DNA of 64,000 bases from positions 1-64,000 of the forward strand of contig JAPLEH010000074.1 in assembly GCA_026391455.1 (NCBI GenBank). The letters are read 5' to 3'. This stretch comes from Bacteroidota bacterium (GTDB lineage Bacteria; Bacteroidota; Bacteroidia; Chitinophagales; Chitinophagaceae). Shown piece after piece: positions 53,954 through 63,387 of this stretch (the first letter of the stretch is position 1; every line of letters begins with the position of its first letter). Under the pieces are notes generated by a model, which was given only the letters and a program-made list of their open reading frames with translations, was not told the DNA's origin and searched no databases. Both the position numbers and the translations under genes were made by a program.

Positions 53954-54526
53954 ATGGCAAATACAGCAGACATCAGCCGCGGTATGATCCTTAATCTCGA
54001 AGGAAGTCTTTACACCGTGGTGGAATTTGGAGAAAACAAAACAGCCCGTGCAGCCGCCAAAGTGTGGGCCAAACTGAAAGGGGTGGACAATAACCGCTCT
54101 ATCGAAAAGACCTGGAACTCCGGCGATAATATTTACCCGGTACGCGTGGAAAGGCGTTATTATCAGTTTCTCTATAAAGATGATACCGGTTATAACTTTA
54201 TGGACAATGAAACATTCGAGCAGATCGCCCTCCAGGAATCCACCATTGATGCCCCCCAATACCTCAAAGAAGGACAGGAAGTGGGTGTACTGATCAATAC
54301 TGAAAATGATCAGGTGCTGGGTGCTGAATTACCCGACAAGATTGTATTACAAGTTACCTATACTGAGCCGGGCTTACGAGGCGATACGGCCACGCGTACA
54401 CTTAAGCCCGCTACCCTGGAAACCGGTACTACCATCGGCGTTCCCTTATTTGTAAATGAAGGAGAAATGATCCGCATTAACACCAAAACCGGTGAATATG
54501 TGGAGCGGGTGAAAGAAGAGAAATAA
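53954..54526 (+). CDS. efp: Elongation factor P
   Basis: A 190-residue translation factor that enters the ribosomal E site and relieves stalling at proline runs. The KOW-like N domain (1-65) and two OB domains (70-130, 131-188) are complete, ending GTTIGVPLFVNEGEMIRINT. The tip loop that normally reads PGKG or PGRG is TARAAA here, with Arg32 at the modified position and both Gly replaced by Ala. Whether Arg32 is modified is unknown. The promoter at 53875 and the terminator at 54532 make it a single-gene transcript. Confidence 0.96.
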   Translation: MANTADISRGMILNLEGSLYTVVEFGENKTARAAAKVWAKLKGVDNNRSIEKTWNSGDNIYPVRVERRYYQFLYKDDTGYNFMDNETFEQIALQESTIDAPQYLKEGQEVGVLINTENDQVLGAELPDKIVLQVTYTEPGLRGDTATRTLKPATLETGTTIGVPLFVNEGEMIRINTKTGEYVERVKEEK

Positions 54527-54531
54527 TATTG

Positions 54532-54568
54532 AAAATGGCCTGTTTTGATACCAATTCAGGCCATTTTT
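54532..54568 (+). terminator. Terminator of efp
   Basis: An AAAATGGCCTG / CAGGCCATTTT stem of 11 bp is followed by a T-run. It begins 6 bp after the stop codon. Confidence 0.88.
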
Positions 54569-54703
54569 GTGTCATTTTGGGTCGTTTCTGGCCAAAAACA
54601 CTAAAAAATCATGTGCATTCTCCTTTTGATTTCCCTAACTTAGCCGCCTGTCCCCAGGGTGGGAATCTTTCTTAAACCAAAACCGTCTATAAAATTGAAA
54701 AAC

Positions 54704-55195
54704 ATGGACTTTAAGCAAATTCAGGAGTTGATCAAAATGGTCAACAAGTCGAATATTGGTGAACTGACTATAGAACAAAAAGATTTCCGCGTTACGATCA
54801 AACAGAAAGAAGAACATGTGACCCAGGTCGTTTCGTCAGCTCCCGTGCAGGCTGCCCCCGTGTATGCCGCTGCACCCCAGCCAGCCGCCGCTCCTGCTGC
54901 CCCTGCTGCTCCGGCCGCAGACAACTCTAAACCGGCCGAGGCCCCTGCTGCCAATACCATTACCATCAAAAGTCCGATGATCGGTACCTTCTATCGCAAA
55001 TCATCACCCGATAAACCCAATCTGGTGGATATTGGTTCTGAAGTTTCTCCCGGAAAAGTGGTATGTATCATCGAAGCGATGAAACTCTTCAATGAAATCG
55101 AAAGCGAAGTAAAAGGCAAGATCGTGAAAGTACTGGTGGACGATGCATCGCCGGTGGAATATGATCAGCCGCTGTTTCTTGTAGAACCAATGTAA
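54704..55195 (+). CDS. accB: Biotin carboxyl carrier protein of acetyl-CoA carboxylase
   Basis: A 163-residue carrier that holds the biotin used by acetyl-CoA carboxylase in the first step of fatty-acid synthesis. The N-terminal domain (1-42) is followed by an Ala/Pro-rich hinge (about 45-85) and the biotinyl domain with EAMKL; K127 is the biotinylation site. The frame opens at 54659, but MDFKQIQELIKMVNKSNI at ATG 54704 is the normal start. accC should follow directly; here a four-helix-bundle gene and repeats intervene. Confidence 0.96.
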   Translation: MDFKQIQELIKMVNKSNIGELTIEQKDFRVTIKQKEEHVTQVVSSAPVQAAPVYAAAPQPAAAPAAPAAPAADNSKPAEAPAANTITIKSPMIGTFYRKSSPDKPNLVDIGSEVSPGKVVCIIEAMKLFNEIESEVKGKIVKVLVDDASPVEYDQPLFLVEPM

Positions 55196-55878
55196 TTAGC
55201 TAATTAGCAAATTTGCTGATTTGCTAATGACAACAGCGCGGTTTACGTGCTTTGATAATCCGACCTTACCCTTTGATATGCAAATAGAGTTTATTGAGCG
55301 CAACCCGATTTTGAAATTATCGTTCGGGTTTTCACTAATGATCATTGCTTATTGCGAAAAACTGGAACTGAGTAAGAAATATGTGTTGAGCCGGCAATTA
55401 TTGCGTGCCGGTACTTCCATAGGTGCCAATTCGTTTGAAGCGCAAAATGCGGAAAGTAAGGCTGACTTTATTCATAAAATAAAGATAGCTGCGAAGGAAG
55501 CAGATGAAACACAGTATTGGCTATTGCTCTGCAGCCAGTCAAACGAATATCCGGATTGTGCCGATTTACTGCAAAAGCTGGAAGAGATAATGAAAGTGCT
55601 TAATAAAATTTTATCTACTTCAAAGGGAAGGAAATAAAAACATTCTTGTATTTTTTTAACTGATAATCGCAACGAGTGTTAATTGACATTTGTGCAATTC
55701 GGAAAGCCCATCAACACATCAGTACGTTATCAGATTTAATTTGTAAGACGATCAAGCAAATAAAATATACATTTCGTTTTTTTTAACTGTTGATGAGCCT
55801 TTGTGTAAAAGAGGAATATTACAATAAAATGACCACTCATTAGCACATTAGCACATCAGCAAATTATCACATTAATCA
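55196..55878. repeat. Inverted 8-bp-unit repeats flanking the four-helix-bundle gene
   Basis: GCTAATTAGCAAATTTGCTG-ATTTGCTAATGA (55199-55230) lies left of the gene. TCATTAGCACATTAGCACAT-CAGCAAATTATCAC (about 55837-55870), its reverse complement in type, lies right of it. The same repeat family flanks the IS4 element in the same inverted fashion. Confidence 0.8.
55278..55637 (+). CDS. Four-helix-bundle protein (S23/IVS type)
   Basis: A 119-residue protein of the four-helix-bundle family first found in rRNA intervening sequences: KLSFGFSLMIIAYCEKLEL, YVLSRQLLRAGTSIGANSFEA, KADFIHKIKIAAKEADETQYWL and a last helix. Members are related to the Avd accessory protein of diversity-generating retroelements; most have no known role. 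ATG 55278 starts the domain, and the frame extends back to 55221 through the repeat. It sits between accB and accC, which are normally adjacent, and is enclosed by inverted repeats. Confidence 0.88.
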   Translation: MQIEFIERNPILKLSFGFSLMIIAYCEKLELSKKYVLSRQLLRAGTSIGANSFEAQNAESKADFIHKIKIAAKEADETQYWLLLCSQSNEYPDCADLLQKLEEIMKVLNKILSTSKGRK

Positions 55879-55879
55879 T

Positions 55880-57217
55880 ATGTTTAAGAAAATATTGATT
55901 GCCAACCGCGGAGAAATCGCATTACGGGTGATTCGTACTTGTCGCGAAATGGGTATTAAGACAGTAGCGGTGTATTCCACTGCCGATCGCGATAGTCTCC
56001 ATGTAAAATTTGCCGATGAGGCCGTTTGTATAGGCAAGCCGCAAAGCGCCGATTCCTATCTTAATATGGCGCATATTATGGCGGCCGCCGAGATCACCAA
56101 TGCCGATGCTATACATCCCGGATATGGATTTCTGGCGGAGAATGCCAAGTTTGCACAAATATGTAATGACCATGGCATTAAATTCATCGGGCCCACACCC
56201 GATATGATCAATTCCATGGGTGATAAGATTACGGCCAAAGAGACCATGATCAAAGCGGGTGTGCCCGTGGTACCGGGTGGAGAGGGTCTTTTGCAAAGCC
56301 TCGATGAAGCCAAAGGACTGGCGCGTAATATGGGATACCCCGTCATATTGAAAGCAACAGCCGGTGGTGGTGGTAAAGGGATGCGTATTGTATGGCAGGA
56401 AAGCGAAATGGAAAAAGCCTATGATACCGCTAAGGCAGAAGCCGCCGCATCGTTTAAGAACGATGGTATCTACATGGAGAAATTTGTAGAAGAACCCCGC
56501 CATATCGAGATACAGGTGGCGGGTGACCAATATGGCAATGTATGCCACCTGAGTGAGCGCGATTGCTCTATTCAGCGCCGTCATCAGAAACTGGTGGAAG
56601 AATCGCCTTCTCCCTTTATGACCGATGAACTGCGGTATCAAATGGGCGAAGCGGCCAAGAAAGCAGCCGGTGCCATTAACTATGAGAGCGTGGGCACGAT
56701 CGAATTCCTCGTGGATAAACACCGCAATTTCTACTTCATGGAAATGAATACCCGTATCCAGGTAGAACATTGCGTAACGGAAGAAGTAATCAACTTCGAC
56801 CTGATAAAAGAACAGATCAAGATTGCTGCCGGCGAAAAAATCAGCGGTGATGATTATATACCGCAGATGCATTCCATTGAATGCCGAATCAATGCAGAAG
56901 ATCCTTATAATGATTTCAGGCCTTCACCGGGAAAGATCACCGTACTGCACCAGCCCGGTGGACATGGCGTGCGGGTAGACAGCCACGTGTATGCCGGATA
57001 TGTGATCCCCCCGTATTATGATTCCATGATCGGAAAATTAATAACGGTGGCACGCACCCGCAATGAAGCCATCGATACCATGTACCGCGCATTGAGCGAG
57101 TATGTGATCGAAGGTGTGAAAACCACTATACCGTTTCATATTCAACTCATGAAAGATGAACGCTTCCGCAGCGGTGATTTCAATACCAAATTCCTGGAAG
57201 GGTTTACGTTGAAATAA
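55880..57217 (+). CDS. accC: Acetyl-CoA carboxylase biotin carboxylase subunit
   Basis: A 445-residue ATP-grasp enzyme that carboxylates biotin on the carrier protein. Visible are [16 protein letters not shown] (N-domain), the Gly-rich ATP lid [49 protein letters not shown], and the metal/catalytic stretch [19 protein letters not shown]. Length is normal. It follows the inserted four-helix gene and repeats and ends in its own terminator. Transcription may come from accB or from DNA in the 240-bp gap. Confidence 0.97.
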   Translation: MFKKILIANRGEIALRVIRTCREMGIKTVAVYSTADRDSLHVKFADEAVCIGKPQSADSYLNMAHIMAAAEITNADAIHPGYGFLAENAKFAQICNDHGIKFIGPTPDMINSMGDKITAKETMIKAGVPVVPGGEGLLQSLDEAKGLARNMGYPVILKATAGGGGKGMRIVWQESEMEKAYDTAKAEAAASFKNDGIYMEKFVEEPRHIEIQVAGDQYGNVCHLSERDCSIQRRHQKLVEESPSPFMTDELRYQMGEAAKKAAGAINYESVGTIEFLVDKHRNFYFMEMNTRIQVEHCVTEEVINFDLIKEQIKIAAGEKISGDDYIPQMHSIECRINAEDPYNDFRPSPGKITVLHQPGGHGVRVDSHVYAGYVIPPYYDSMIGKLITVARTRNEAIDTMYRALSEYVIEGVKTTIPFHIQLMKDERFRSGDFNTKFLEGFTLK

Positions 57218-57235
57218 TTTCTTCCACATTTATTG

Positions 57236-57266
57236 AAAAGATCCTGCCCGCAGCGGGATCTTTTTG
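57236..57266 (+). terminator. Terminator of accC
   Basis: The stem GATCCTGC / GCGGGATC (one mismatch) with loop CCGCA, followed by a T-run, lies 18 bp after the stop codon. Confidence 0.88.
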
Positions 57267-57282
57267 TTTGTATATTGCTGAT

Positions 57283-58317
57283 ATGCCAGTTATGAATGTT
57301 GATCATACTTTTCTTCCCGCAACCACCGAAATGGGTTCCCTGGGCGTATTTCATTTGAAAAGATACTGGGCCCGGCAATGCGCCGTATTAAACCAACAGA
57401 TTACGCATGATCATTTCCCGGACGAATGGCCACTGGATAATTTTCTTTTCAACACCCTGGGAATCGGTATTGAACAAACGCTCCGATTCATCTTTAGGGA
57501 GAAACCCGGGTTTGATGAATTCGAAAACTGGATTTTACAACTGAACAATGGTTGTATCGATAAAGCGAGAATAGATGAATTTAATTCTGTTTTTAATGAA
57601 AATGCAGGACTCACTCATCAGGAGCTATCGGTTGGTGTATTGGGAAAGGAAGAATTACAACAATGGCAACAGGAGGGATACGTAATTATCCGTAATGCAG
57701 TTTCTGCCGAAGACTGCGAAGCCACGGTATCGCTTATTGAATCCTATTTGGCAATCGACAGGCAACGCCCCGATACCTGGTACACCGAACATCCACAACG
57801 AAATGGCATTATGGTGGAATTGTATCAGCATCCGCAACTGGAGCGAAACAGGCGCTCGCCACGTATCGTATCGGCCTATGAACAGTTGTGGAAGCAAAAA
57901 GGACTGCATGCTGATGCCGGCAAAACCGGATTTTCACCCCCGCACCGTCCTGGGATTGTTTATCCTGTTTCCCGGTTACACTGGGACGTTAGTCTGCAAC
58001 TCCCCATACCATTTGGCACTCAGGGAATACTTTATCTCAATGATACAACGGAGAGCGGTGGCGCATTGAGAGTCGTACCCGGTTTTCACAACAAGATCAC
58101 CGAATGGTTGCAACAACTTCCGGAAGATGTTAATCCCCGGGATGAAAACCTGGAAAAATTGGGGACCCGGTCCATAACTGCCGGAGCCGGTGATTTTGTG
58201 ATCTGGCATCATGCATTACCTCATGCAGCCGGTATCAATCAGGCTGCCACACCCCGTTTTGTACAGTATATCAATTATACACCGGCCATTATGCCCATAC
58301 AATCATTATGGGTATAA
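57283..58317 (+). CDS. Phytanoyl-CoA dioxygenase-family (PhyH) oxygenase
   Basis: A 344-residue Fe(II)/2-oxoglutarate-dependent oxygenase. The C-terminal two-thirds shows the PhyH core: GYVIIRNAVSAEDCEATVSL, the metal ligands His and Asp in RLHWDVSLQL (about 232-236), GALRVVPGFHNK, and the distal His with the 2-oxoglutarate Arg in HALPHAAGIN..RFVQYIN. The first 110 residues are a separate unknown domain. The substrate is unknown. ATG 57283 (MPVMNVDHTF) is used; ATG 57268 adds five residues. Confidence 0.87.
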   Translation: MPVMNVDHTFLPATTEMGSLGVFHLKRYWARQCAVLNQQITHDHFPDEWPLDNFLFNTLGIGIEQTLRFIFREKPGFDEFENWILQLNNGCIDKARIDEFNSVFNENAGLTHQELSVGVLGKEELQQWQQEGYVIIRNAVSAEDCEATVSLIESYLAIDRQRPDTWYTEHPQRNGIMVELYQHPQLERNRRSPRIVSAYEQLWKQKGLHADAGKTGFSPPHRPGIVYPVSRLHWDVSLQLPIPFGTQGILYLNDTTESGGALRVVPGFHNKITEWLQQLPEDVNPRDENLEKLGTRSITAGAGDFVIWHHALPHAAGINQAATPRFVQYINYTPAIMPIQSLWV

Positions 58318-58344
58318 AAACCCCGCCTGGACTGGCGGGGGGGT
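58318..58344 (-). terminator. Hairpin shared by two convergent genes
   Basis: The stem CCCCGCC / GGCGGGG with loop TGGACT is followed, on the minus strand, by TTTTTATA. It ends the lipoprotein gene starting at 58814. Confidence 0.8.
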
Positions 58345-58364
58345 ACTGGTACGGCATTTGATCA

Positions 58365-58814
58365 TTACTGGACTATCTTACAATCATTCAATTCTACGGC
58401 ACCCGCGCCTTTGGAAATCTTACCGGTCACGGTTACCATGGCATCTTTGCCAATGGCTTTTATAGCAGCAGATTGGTCTTTGCCAAACAGGCAGGCGAAG
58501 TTGGCGGCTTGCATACCTTCTAATTTTTTATCCCCAAGGTTCAGTTGGATCTTATCATCCATCCGTTCATTATGCCCCCAGGAATAGGCAGATACGGTCA
58601 CTTCTTTACCGCTATTGGCCTCGTCGGCATTTAAAAACGCAACAGCTTCGGATACACTCATTCCTTTTTTATCAGCAGCGGCATCGGTGGAGGCGGGTGT
58701 GGCGGCGTCGGGTGTACTCGCTGATTTATCATCAGCAGCTTTTTTTGAACCACAACTGGCAACGCTAAAAAGCAACAGAAGTCCAAGTACAGATGTACAT
58801 ACAGATTTTTTCAT
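58365..58814 (-). CDS. Lipoprotein with OB-fold (tRNA_anti-like) domain
   Basis: A 149-residue lipoprotein. The signal ends in a lipobox (LLFSVASC) whose Cys would be lipidated. A low-complexity Ala/Asp/Ser linker follows, then an OB-fold of the tRNA_anti-like type (VTVSAYSWGHNERMDDKIQL, MVTVTGKISKGAGAVELNDC). Such domains in Bacteroidota lipoproteins have no proven ligand. The frame extends to 58853; ATG 58814 (MKKSVC) gives a proper signal. Confidence 0.86.
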   Translation of the reverse strand: MKKSVCTSVLGLLLLFSVASCGSKKAADDKSASTPDAATPASTDAAADKKGMSVSEAVAFLNADEANSGKEVTVSAYSWGHNERMDDKIQLNLGDKKLEGMQAANFACLFGKDQSAAIKAIGKDAMVTVTGKISKGAGAVELNDCKIVQ

Positions 58815-58914
58815 TGGTAATAATTTGATGAGACTTAAAATTATTACCTCCACCCGTGTGCTGTACGGGTAATATACAAGTGATGTGTTCGGGTAAATAA
58901 ATGCAAGGAGGTAG

Positions 58915-59661
58915 TTATCTTTTCTCCAATACCTGCATCACAAAATCTTTTTTTCGTTGCGATACCGGCACCGAATACCCTCCGTCGAGTATGAGGGAGC
59001 CACCATCCGTTTTGTCGTACATTTTTATTTTATCCGGGTTTACGAGAAAAGAATGGTGTGTGCGCAGGAAGCCCAGTGGCTCCAGAATGGATTCGTATTC
59101 CTTAAGATTTTTAGACACCAGTATGGCAGGCGACTGTTGTATGAAGAATTTGGTGTAAGTGCCTTCCGCTTCACAATAACAGATATCAGACACCCGTATG
59201 AAATACGTGTTCTCAATATCTTTCAATACGATCTTCTTATCCTGGTTGTGAATACCAGCCAGTTGCTGAAGCAGTATCTGTACTTGCTGACTGAGATTCG
59301 AATGGCGGATATTCTTTGAAGCTTTTTGTACACTGATTTGCAGAGATTCCGGATCTACCGGTTTTAATAAATAATCAATGGCACTGAACCGGAAGGCTTC
59401 AATCGCATATTTATTATGGGCAGTAACGAAGATCAGTTGGAAATCGGGATCGGGTATTTGTTTCATCAGGTCGAATCCGCTGCCATCTTCCATTTCCACA
59501 TCGAGGAAAACAATGTCCGGATGATAATTCCGGATCTTTTGCAGGCCGCTGTGTACGCCATCTGCTTCTTCCATTTCGGTTATTTCGGGGCAATATTCCC
59601 TGAGCAGAGACAGCATTCCCTGCCGCAACGGAGCTTCATTATCAATGATCAGTGCTTTCAT
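58915..59661 (-). CDS. LytTR-family response regulator
   Basis: A 248-residue regulator: receiver domain with D7, phospho-Asp D54 in DIVFLDVEMEDG and the switch DYLLKPVDP, then a LytTR DNA-binding domain (about 140-247; YFIRVSDICYCEAEGTYTKF, FLRTHHSFLVNP, VSQRKKDFVMQVLE). It is a close paralogue of the regulator at 62625, sharing long identical stretches. No kinase gene lies next to it, so it may answer to a kinase elsewhere or to the one near 63.4 kb. Confidence 0.94.
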   Translation of the reverse strand: MKALIIDNEAPLRQGMLSLLREYCPEITEMEEADGVHSGLQKIRNYHPDIVFLDVEMEDGSGFDLMKQIPDPDFQLIFVTAHNKYAIEAFRFSAIDYLLKPVDPESLQISVQKASKNIRHSNLSQQVQILLQQLAGIHNQDKKIVLKDIENTYFIRVSDICYCEAEGTYTKFFIQQSPAILVSKNLKEYESILEPLGFLRTHHSFLVNPDKIKMYDKTDGGSLILDGGYSVPVSQRKKDFVMQVLEKR

Positions 59662-59815
59662 GTGTGTGGGCTAAAGATATTAAAAATTCAATGCATCAGC
59701 ACTTGTCCGCAGATATTCTTCCACAACCTTCACTTATTCAACAGGCGGGTACGGCGGCCTATCTGCTCCGGAAATGATGAGGTGAACGGGTAGCTTTAAG
59801 TAAAATCTGTTAATT

Positions 59816-61615
59816 ATGAAACGTTTCAGCATCTTGGTTTGCTTAGTTTTTATCGTGGCCATTGGCCATGCACAGGTATCGTTGCGGGTAAAAGAAAATC
59901 CCCGTGGCAGAGAAGTGGAAATTAATGCAAAGACCAACCCTTCTGGGAACAAAAACACGAATGGTTCTTCAAAGCCGGAAACCAACACACCACCAGCAAC
60001 GAGCAACCAGCCGCCCTCCACATCTGGCAAGCCTGTAGCGGATACCGCCGCCAGACCTGCTGCTACCGGTAAGCAGGATGAGTCGTACAGCGGCCCCGCC
60101 AAAGTTTCCCTGAAGTCATTTTGGCGGCAGTTACTGATTTTACGGGAAGGCAAAGCCACTTCCAGTACGATCAGCAATGCCGAGCGGATGCTGAAACAAG
60201 TGAAAGAGCAGGATCCCAATTACGATGTGTTGGCGCTGGAAACAGAAGTAGCCGGCTACAAGGCCCAGGCCAATAAAGAAGCAACAGCCTCCCAGGCCGC
60301 AGCCGATAAAGAAGCAGCAACCAGGAATTATTTTAAAGACCTGAATTCAAAATTAATCGGGGTTTATTCAACGGGGAGTGATATTCAACCCGGTGTTACT
60401 GGAAAAGCGTATTATGACCGGATGAAGGAAATCAACCTGCCAGAATACCAGGAGCGAAAAAACGAACTGACGAATATCGATCCGAAAAGCTATGCAGGGT
60501 TGGTAGCTGCACAACTGGCCGACTATGATGATTATGTAAAAAGATCGGATCGGTTTAAATGGAACGTAACGGCGGTGATCCAGAAAAGCTCGGGTGCCAA
60601 AAACCCACAGGAAAAAATAGCCTTGCTGAATGAAGCGAAGTATGAGTGTATGGCCGTATTGATGCTTTCGCCCAACAACGACCCCTTTAAAAAGAAGCTG
60701 GAAGAAATAAATAAGCAATTAGGTAATGCAGAAAGTGAATCTGCTAAATTCTTCACCAGTGATTTTCACAAAGAACACCTGAACCAAATTGTATGGAGCA
60801 CCAAACCGCTGGTAATTGGTAAAGAAAAAGAAATGGCAGCATCCATTAAAACAGCCTTCAAATCCGGTGAAGCCATATTTGGTACCGCATACCTGGGCAT
60901 TAATGTAAAGGATGTAATGGAGGGTAATGACCAGTTGCGGGTGCGAATCCGCATCGATGGCGGTACGGCCGTTTGGGGTGGCGACTTATCAAATATCATT
61001 CTCCCGCTTACTGTACAGGGTAAATCATATATTCAATTTGCATTGCTGCCGGATGCACAATGGTTTAAAGACAACTATGCACCCTATGTGGCTAAAGAAA
61101 ACTGGACCTATTCTTACCTGATGGATGACCTGGTAAAGGCGGGTGATATCAGCCATGAGATAACCTGTGAACTGATATTCCCCAGCTCAAAGATCAGTGA
61201 CATTAAAAGTAAACTTGATCTGGACCTGAATGGGGGAGTAACTGATATTAAAAACCTATCCGGTAAACTGCACAACGAATTAATGGCCAGCCGCCAGTTG
61301 CCCAAAGCAGGTATGAGCAATGCCGCTTTGGAACAACAGATGGTGGCAGCAGCCAATGCCGAGGGTTGGAACGATAAATTTTCGAAAGCGATTATCACCT
61401 CTTCTTCCTGGGTGGTGGCGAAAAACGAACTAACTGGCGCCATTCTTTACCGCTGGCTGGGAGCAGTATGTACCACAAAAAGTGCAGATGGTAAATGTTA
61501 TTACCAGGAGTTTTCATTCAAGCAGGATTATACCGGCGGTGGCAACTACAGCGGACCGCTGAAATTTAATAGTTATGGAGGGAAAAAAGAGATAGGATGC
61601 GATAAGCTGAAATAA
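59816..61615 (+). CDS. Exported protein of unknown function
   Basis: A 599-residue protein with signal peptide MKRFSILVCLVFIVAIGHAQ. A basic and Asn/Pro/Thr-rich linker (about 21-85) is followed by a long helical region (about 95-300, heptad-like KEQDPNYDVLALETEVAGYK). The C-terminal half is mixed (HLNQIVWSTKPLVIGKEKEM, QMVAAANAEGWNDKFSKAII) and ends in a Cys-containing strand region. No family recognised. It diverges from the LytTR gene at 59661 and converges on the LamG lipoprotein gene. Confidence 0.78.
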   Translation: MKRFSILVCLVFIVAIGHAQVSLRVKENPRGREVEINAKTNPSGNKNTNGSSKPETNTPPATSNQPPSTSGKPVADTAARPAATGKQDESYSGPAKVSLKSFWRQLLILREGKATSSTISNAERMLKQVKEQDPNYDVLALETEVAGYKAQANKEATASQAAADKEAATRNYFKDLNSKLIGVYSTGSDIQPGVTGKAYYDRMKEINLPEYQERKNELTNIDPKSYAGLVAAQLADYDDYVKRSDRFKWNVTAVIQKSSGAKNPQEKIALLNEAKYECMAVLMLSPNNDPFKKKLEEINKQLGNAESESAKFFTSDFHKEHLNQIVWSTKPLVIGKEKEMAASIKTAFKSGEAIFGTAYLGINVKDVMEGNDQLRVRIRIDGGTAVWGGDLSNIILPLTVQGKSYIQFALLPDAQWFKDNYAPYVAKENWTYSYLMDDLVKAGDISHEITCELIFPSSKISDIKSKLDLDLNGGVTDIKNLSGKLHNELMASRQLPKAGMSNAALEQQMVAAANAEGWNDKFSKAIITSSSWVVAKNELTGAILYRWLGAVCTTKSADGKCYYQEFSFKQDYTGGGNYSGPLKFNSYGGKKEIGCDKLK

Positions 61616-61658
61616 AGTTCGCATAACCATATCCGTTATACTTTAGATCTGAAATCAA

Positions 61659-61682
61659 CGACCCGGCCAAATGGCCGGGTCG
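61659..61682. terminator. Hairpin between convergent genes
   Basis: A perfect 10-bp GC-rich stem CGACCCGGCC / GGCCGGGTCG has loop AAAT. There is no T-run on either side, so termination strength is uncertain. Confidence 0.6.
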
Positions 61683-61704
61683 GATTGTATGCACAGGTTA
61701 AGGT

Positions 61705-62493
61705 TTATGGACGAAAATTGAATAAAGTGGAAACTTCCTGCTCACTGAGCGTACGGTTATATACCCGGTAATCATCCAGGGCACCGGTAAAATTGGTATT
61801 TGCCGTGCCATCATATACACCCATAATACCCACAGAAGGCGGGTTGAATACCATAGTAGTGGCTGTGCCGCCAGTTGTGCAGTTGGTGTATTTTACATTG
61901 TTTACATACAGGTCATAATCCGTTGCCGACCGTACATTGAACACCACATGATACCAGGTATTATTGGCAGTGATCAATTCCGGTGATATGATGATCGAAT
62001 AGGCATTGCTGCCGATACCAGTATTGTTGGCAAATGAAAAGCTGATTTTTTTATTGCCCCAGGCACCCAGGTAAATAGTATAGCCACTGTAGGTGCTTCT
62101 TTCGAAACCATCGGATTTGGCTATTAGCTGGGAACGTGTAAAGTCATCTGTTTTCACCCAGAAAGAAACTGCAACCGGAAGCCCGGATATTTTGCCGGAG
62201 AGAGAAGGGGTGATGATATTCGTTGTACTGCCACCGTTTCCAAATAATGCCGCCTGGTTGGCACGTCCAAAACGGTCGGTTGTAAACGAAAGATTATTGG
62301 TGCTATTCGGATCCATGTTATTACCACTTCCGTCTTTAGCGATAGAATTGAAACTGTAATGCAAAACTTTTCCCGCTTCGGGCCCCAGTAATTCCGGGTC
62401 ATTGGCGGGCGGAGTTTCCTTTTTATCTTTTTTGCAACTGGTGAAAAGCAATAAGAATGATAGTAACAGCGTGAGGAAATGTGTTGTTTTCAT
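61705..62493 (-). CDS. LamG/concanavalin A-like lipoprotein
   Basis: A 262-residue lipoprotein. The signal peptide ends in LLLFTSC, giving a lipidated Cys followed by KKDKKE. Residues about 40-258 form a LamG/ConA-like jelly roll: GKVLHYSFNSIAKDGSGNNM, PVAVSFWVKTDDF, NTWYHVVFNVRSATDYDLYV and the ending GALDDYRVYNRTLSEQEV. Such domains bind carbohydrates or proteins at the cell surface. No catalytic motif is seen. The gap to the upstream LytTR gene (62494-62624) holds nothing evident. Confidence 0.9.
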   Translation of the reverse strand: MKTTHFLTLLLSFLLLFTSCKKDKKETPPANDPELLGPEAGKVLHYSFNSIAKDGSGNNMDPNSTNNLSFTTDRFGRANQAALFGNGGSTTNIITPSLSGKISGLPVAVSFWVKTDDFTRSQLIAKSDGFERSTYSGYTIYLGAWGNKKISFSFANNTGIGSNAYSIIISPELITANNTWYHVVFNVRSATDYDLYVNNVKYTNCTTGGTATTMVFNPPSVGIMGVYDGTANTNFTGALDDYRVYNRTLSEQEVSTLFNFRP

Positions 62494-62624
62494 ATAAAGT
62501 ATTTTTATTACGATGTAAATAGAATACTTTATTTTTTTTGTAATTGATGCATTTCACCTGTGAACACAGGCAATTCTTAACTGAAGGCAGTTGTACTACC
62601 AGCGGTAAGATTTCATGTTGGTTT

Positions 62625-63377
62625 TTACTTTCTGTTCTCCAGCAACTGCAGTACAAAGTCTTTCTTGCGCTGTGATACAGGTATGCTATGCCCGCCTTCC
62701 AGAATGAGCGTGCCGCTGTCGGTTTTACGGTCGTACACCTTTATTTTGGAAGGATTTACCAGGCAGGAATGGTGTGTTCGGATAAAGCCGGCTGGCGCCA
62801 GCAATTCTTCATAGGACCGGAGATTACGCGAAACAAATAAAGGCTCCGCATTACTGAAATAAAATTTGGTATATGAACCGTCAGCTTCACAATAGAGAAT
62901 ATCGCTGATCTTTACGAAATAGGTCTTATCCACATCTTTGAGTACGATCTGGCGTTCCGGTTCATTTTTTCCGGCATATTGTTGCAGCAAGATGGACAGT
63001 TGCTGCTGCAGGGTATTGCTGGAAAGATGGCTCATTGCTTTTTCTAAGGCGCGGTGCAGATCTGCCGGATCAATGGGTTTCAGCAGGTAATCGATCGCAC
63101 TGAAACGAAAGGCTTCAATGGCATATTGATTATGTGCGGTGGTGAATATGAGTTGAAAGGAGGGGGCTGATAGTAGTTTGAGCAGGTCAAAGCCCGTACC
63201 ATCATTCATCTCCACATCCAGCAACACGATATCCGGAGAAACCAATCTGATTTGTTCCAACCCCGTTTGTACGCCGTCTGCTTCAGCAATCGTATGCATT
63301 CCGTTGGCCCAGGCACTTACCATATCTTTCAGCACGGCACGGATTTCCGGTTCATTGTCTACGAGTAGTATTTTCAT
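62625..63377 (-). CDS. LytTR-family response regulator
   Basis: A 250-residue regulator: D7/N8 pocket, phospho-Asp D54 in DIVLLDVEMNDG, DYLLKPIDP, and a LytTR domain (YFVKISDILYCEADGSYTKF, FIRTHHSCLVNP, VSQRKKDFVLQLLE). It lies 10 bp downstream of the kinase cut by the window end, so these are partners. It is a paralogue of the protein at 58915; the pair probably arose by duplication. Confidence 0.95.
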   Translation of the reverse strand: MKILLVDNEPEIRAVLKDMVSAWANGMHTIAEADGVQTGLEQIRLVSPDIVLLDVEMNDGTGFDLLKLLSAPSFQLIFTTAHNQYAIEAFRFSAIDYLLKPIDPADLHRALEKAMSHLSSNTLQQQLSILLQQYAGKNEPERQIVLKDVDKTYFVKISDILYCEADGSYTKFYFSNAEPLFVSRNLRSYEELLAPAGFIRTHHSCLVNPSKIKVYDRKTDSGTLILEGGHSIPVSQRKKDFVLQLLENRK

Positions 63378-63387
63378 GGTTTCAGGT

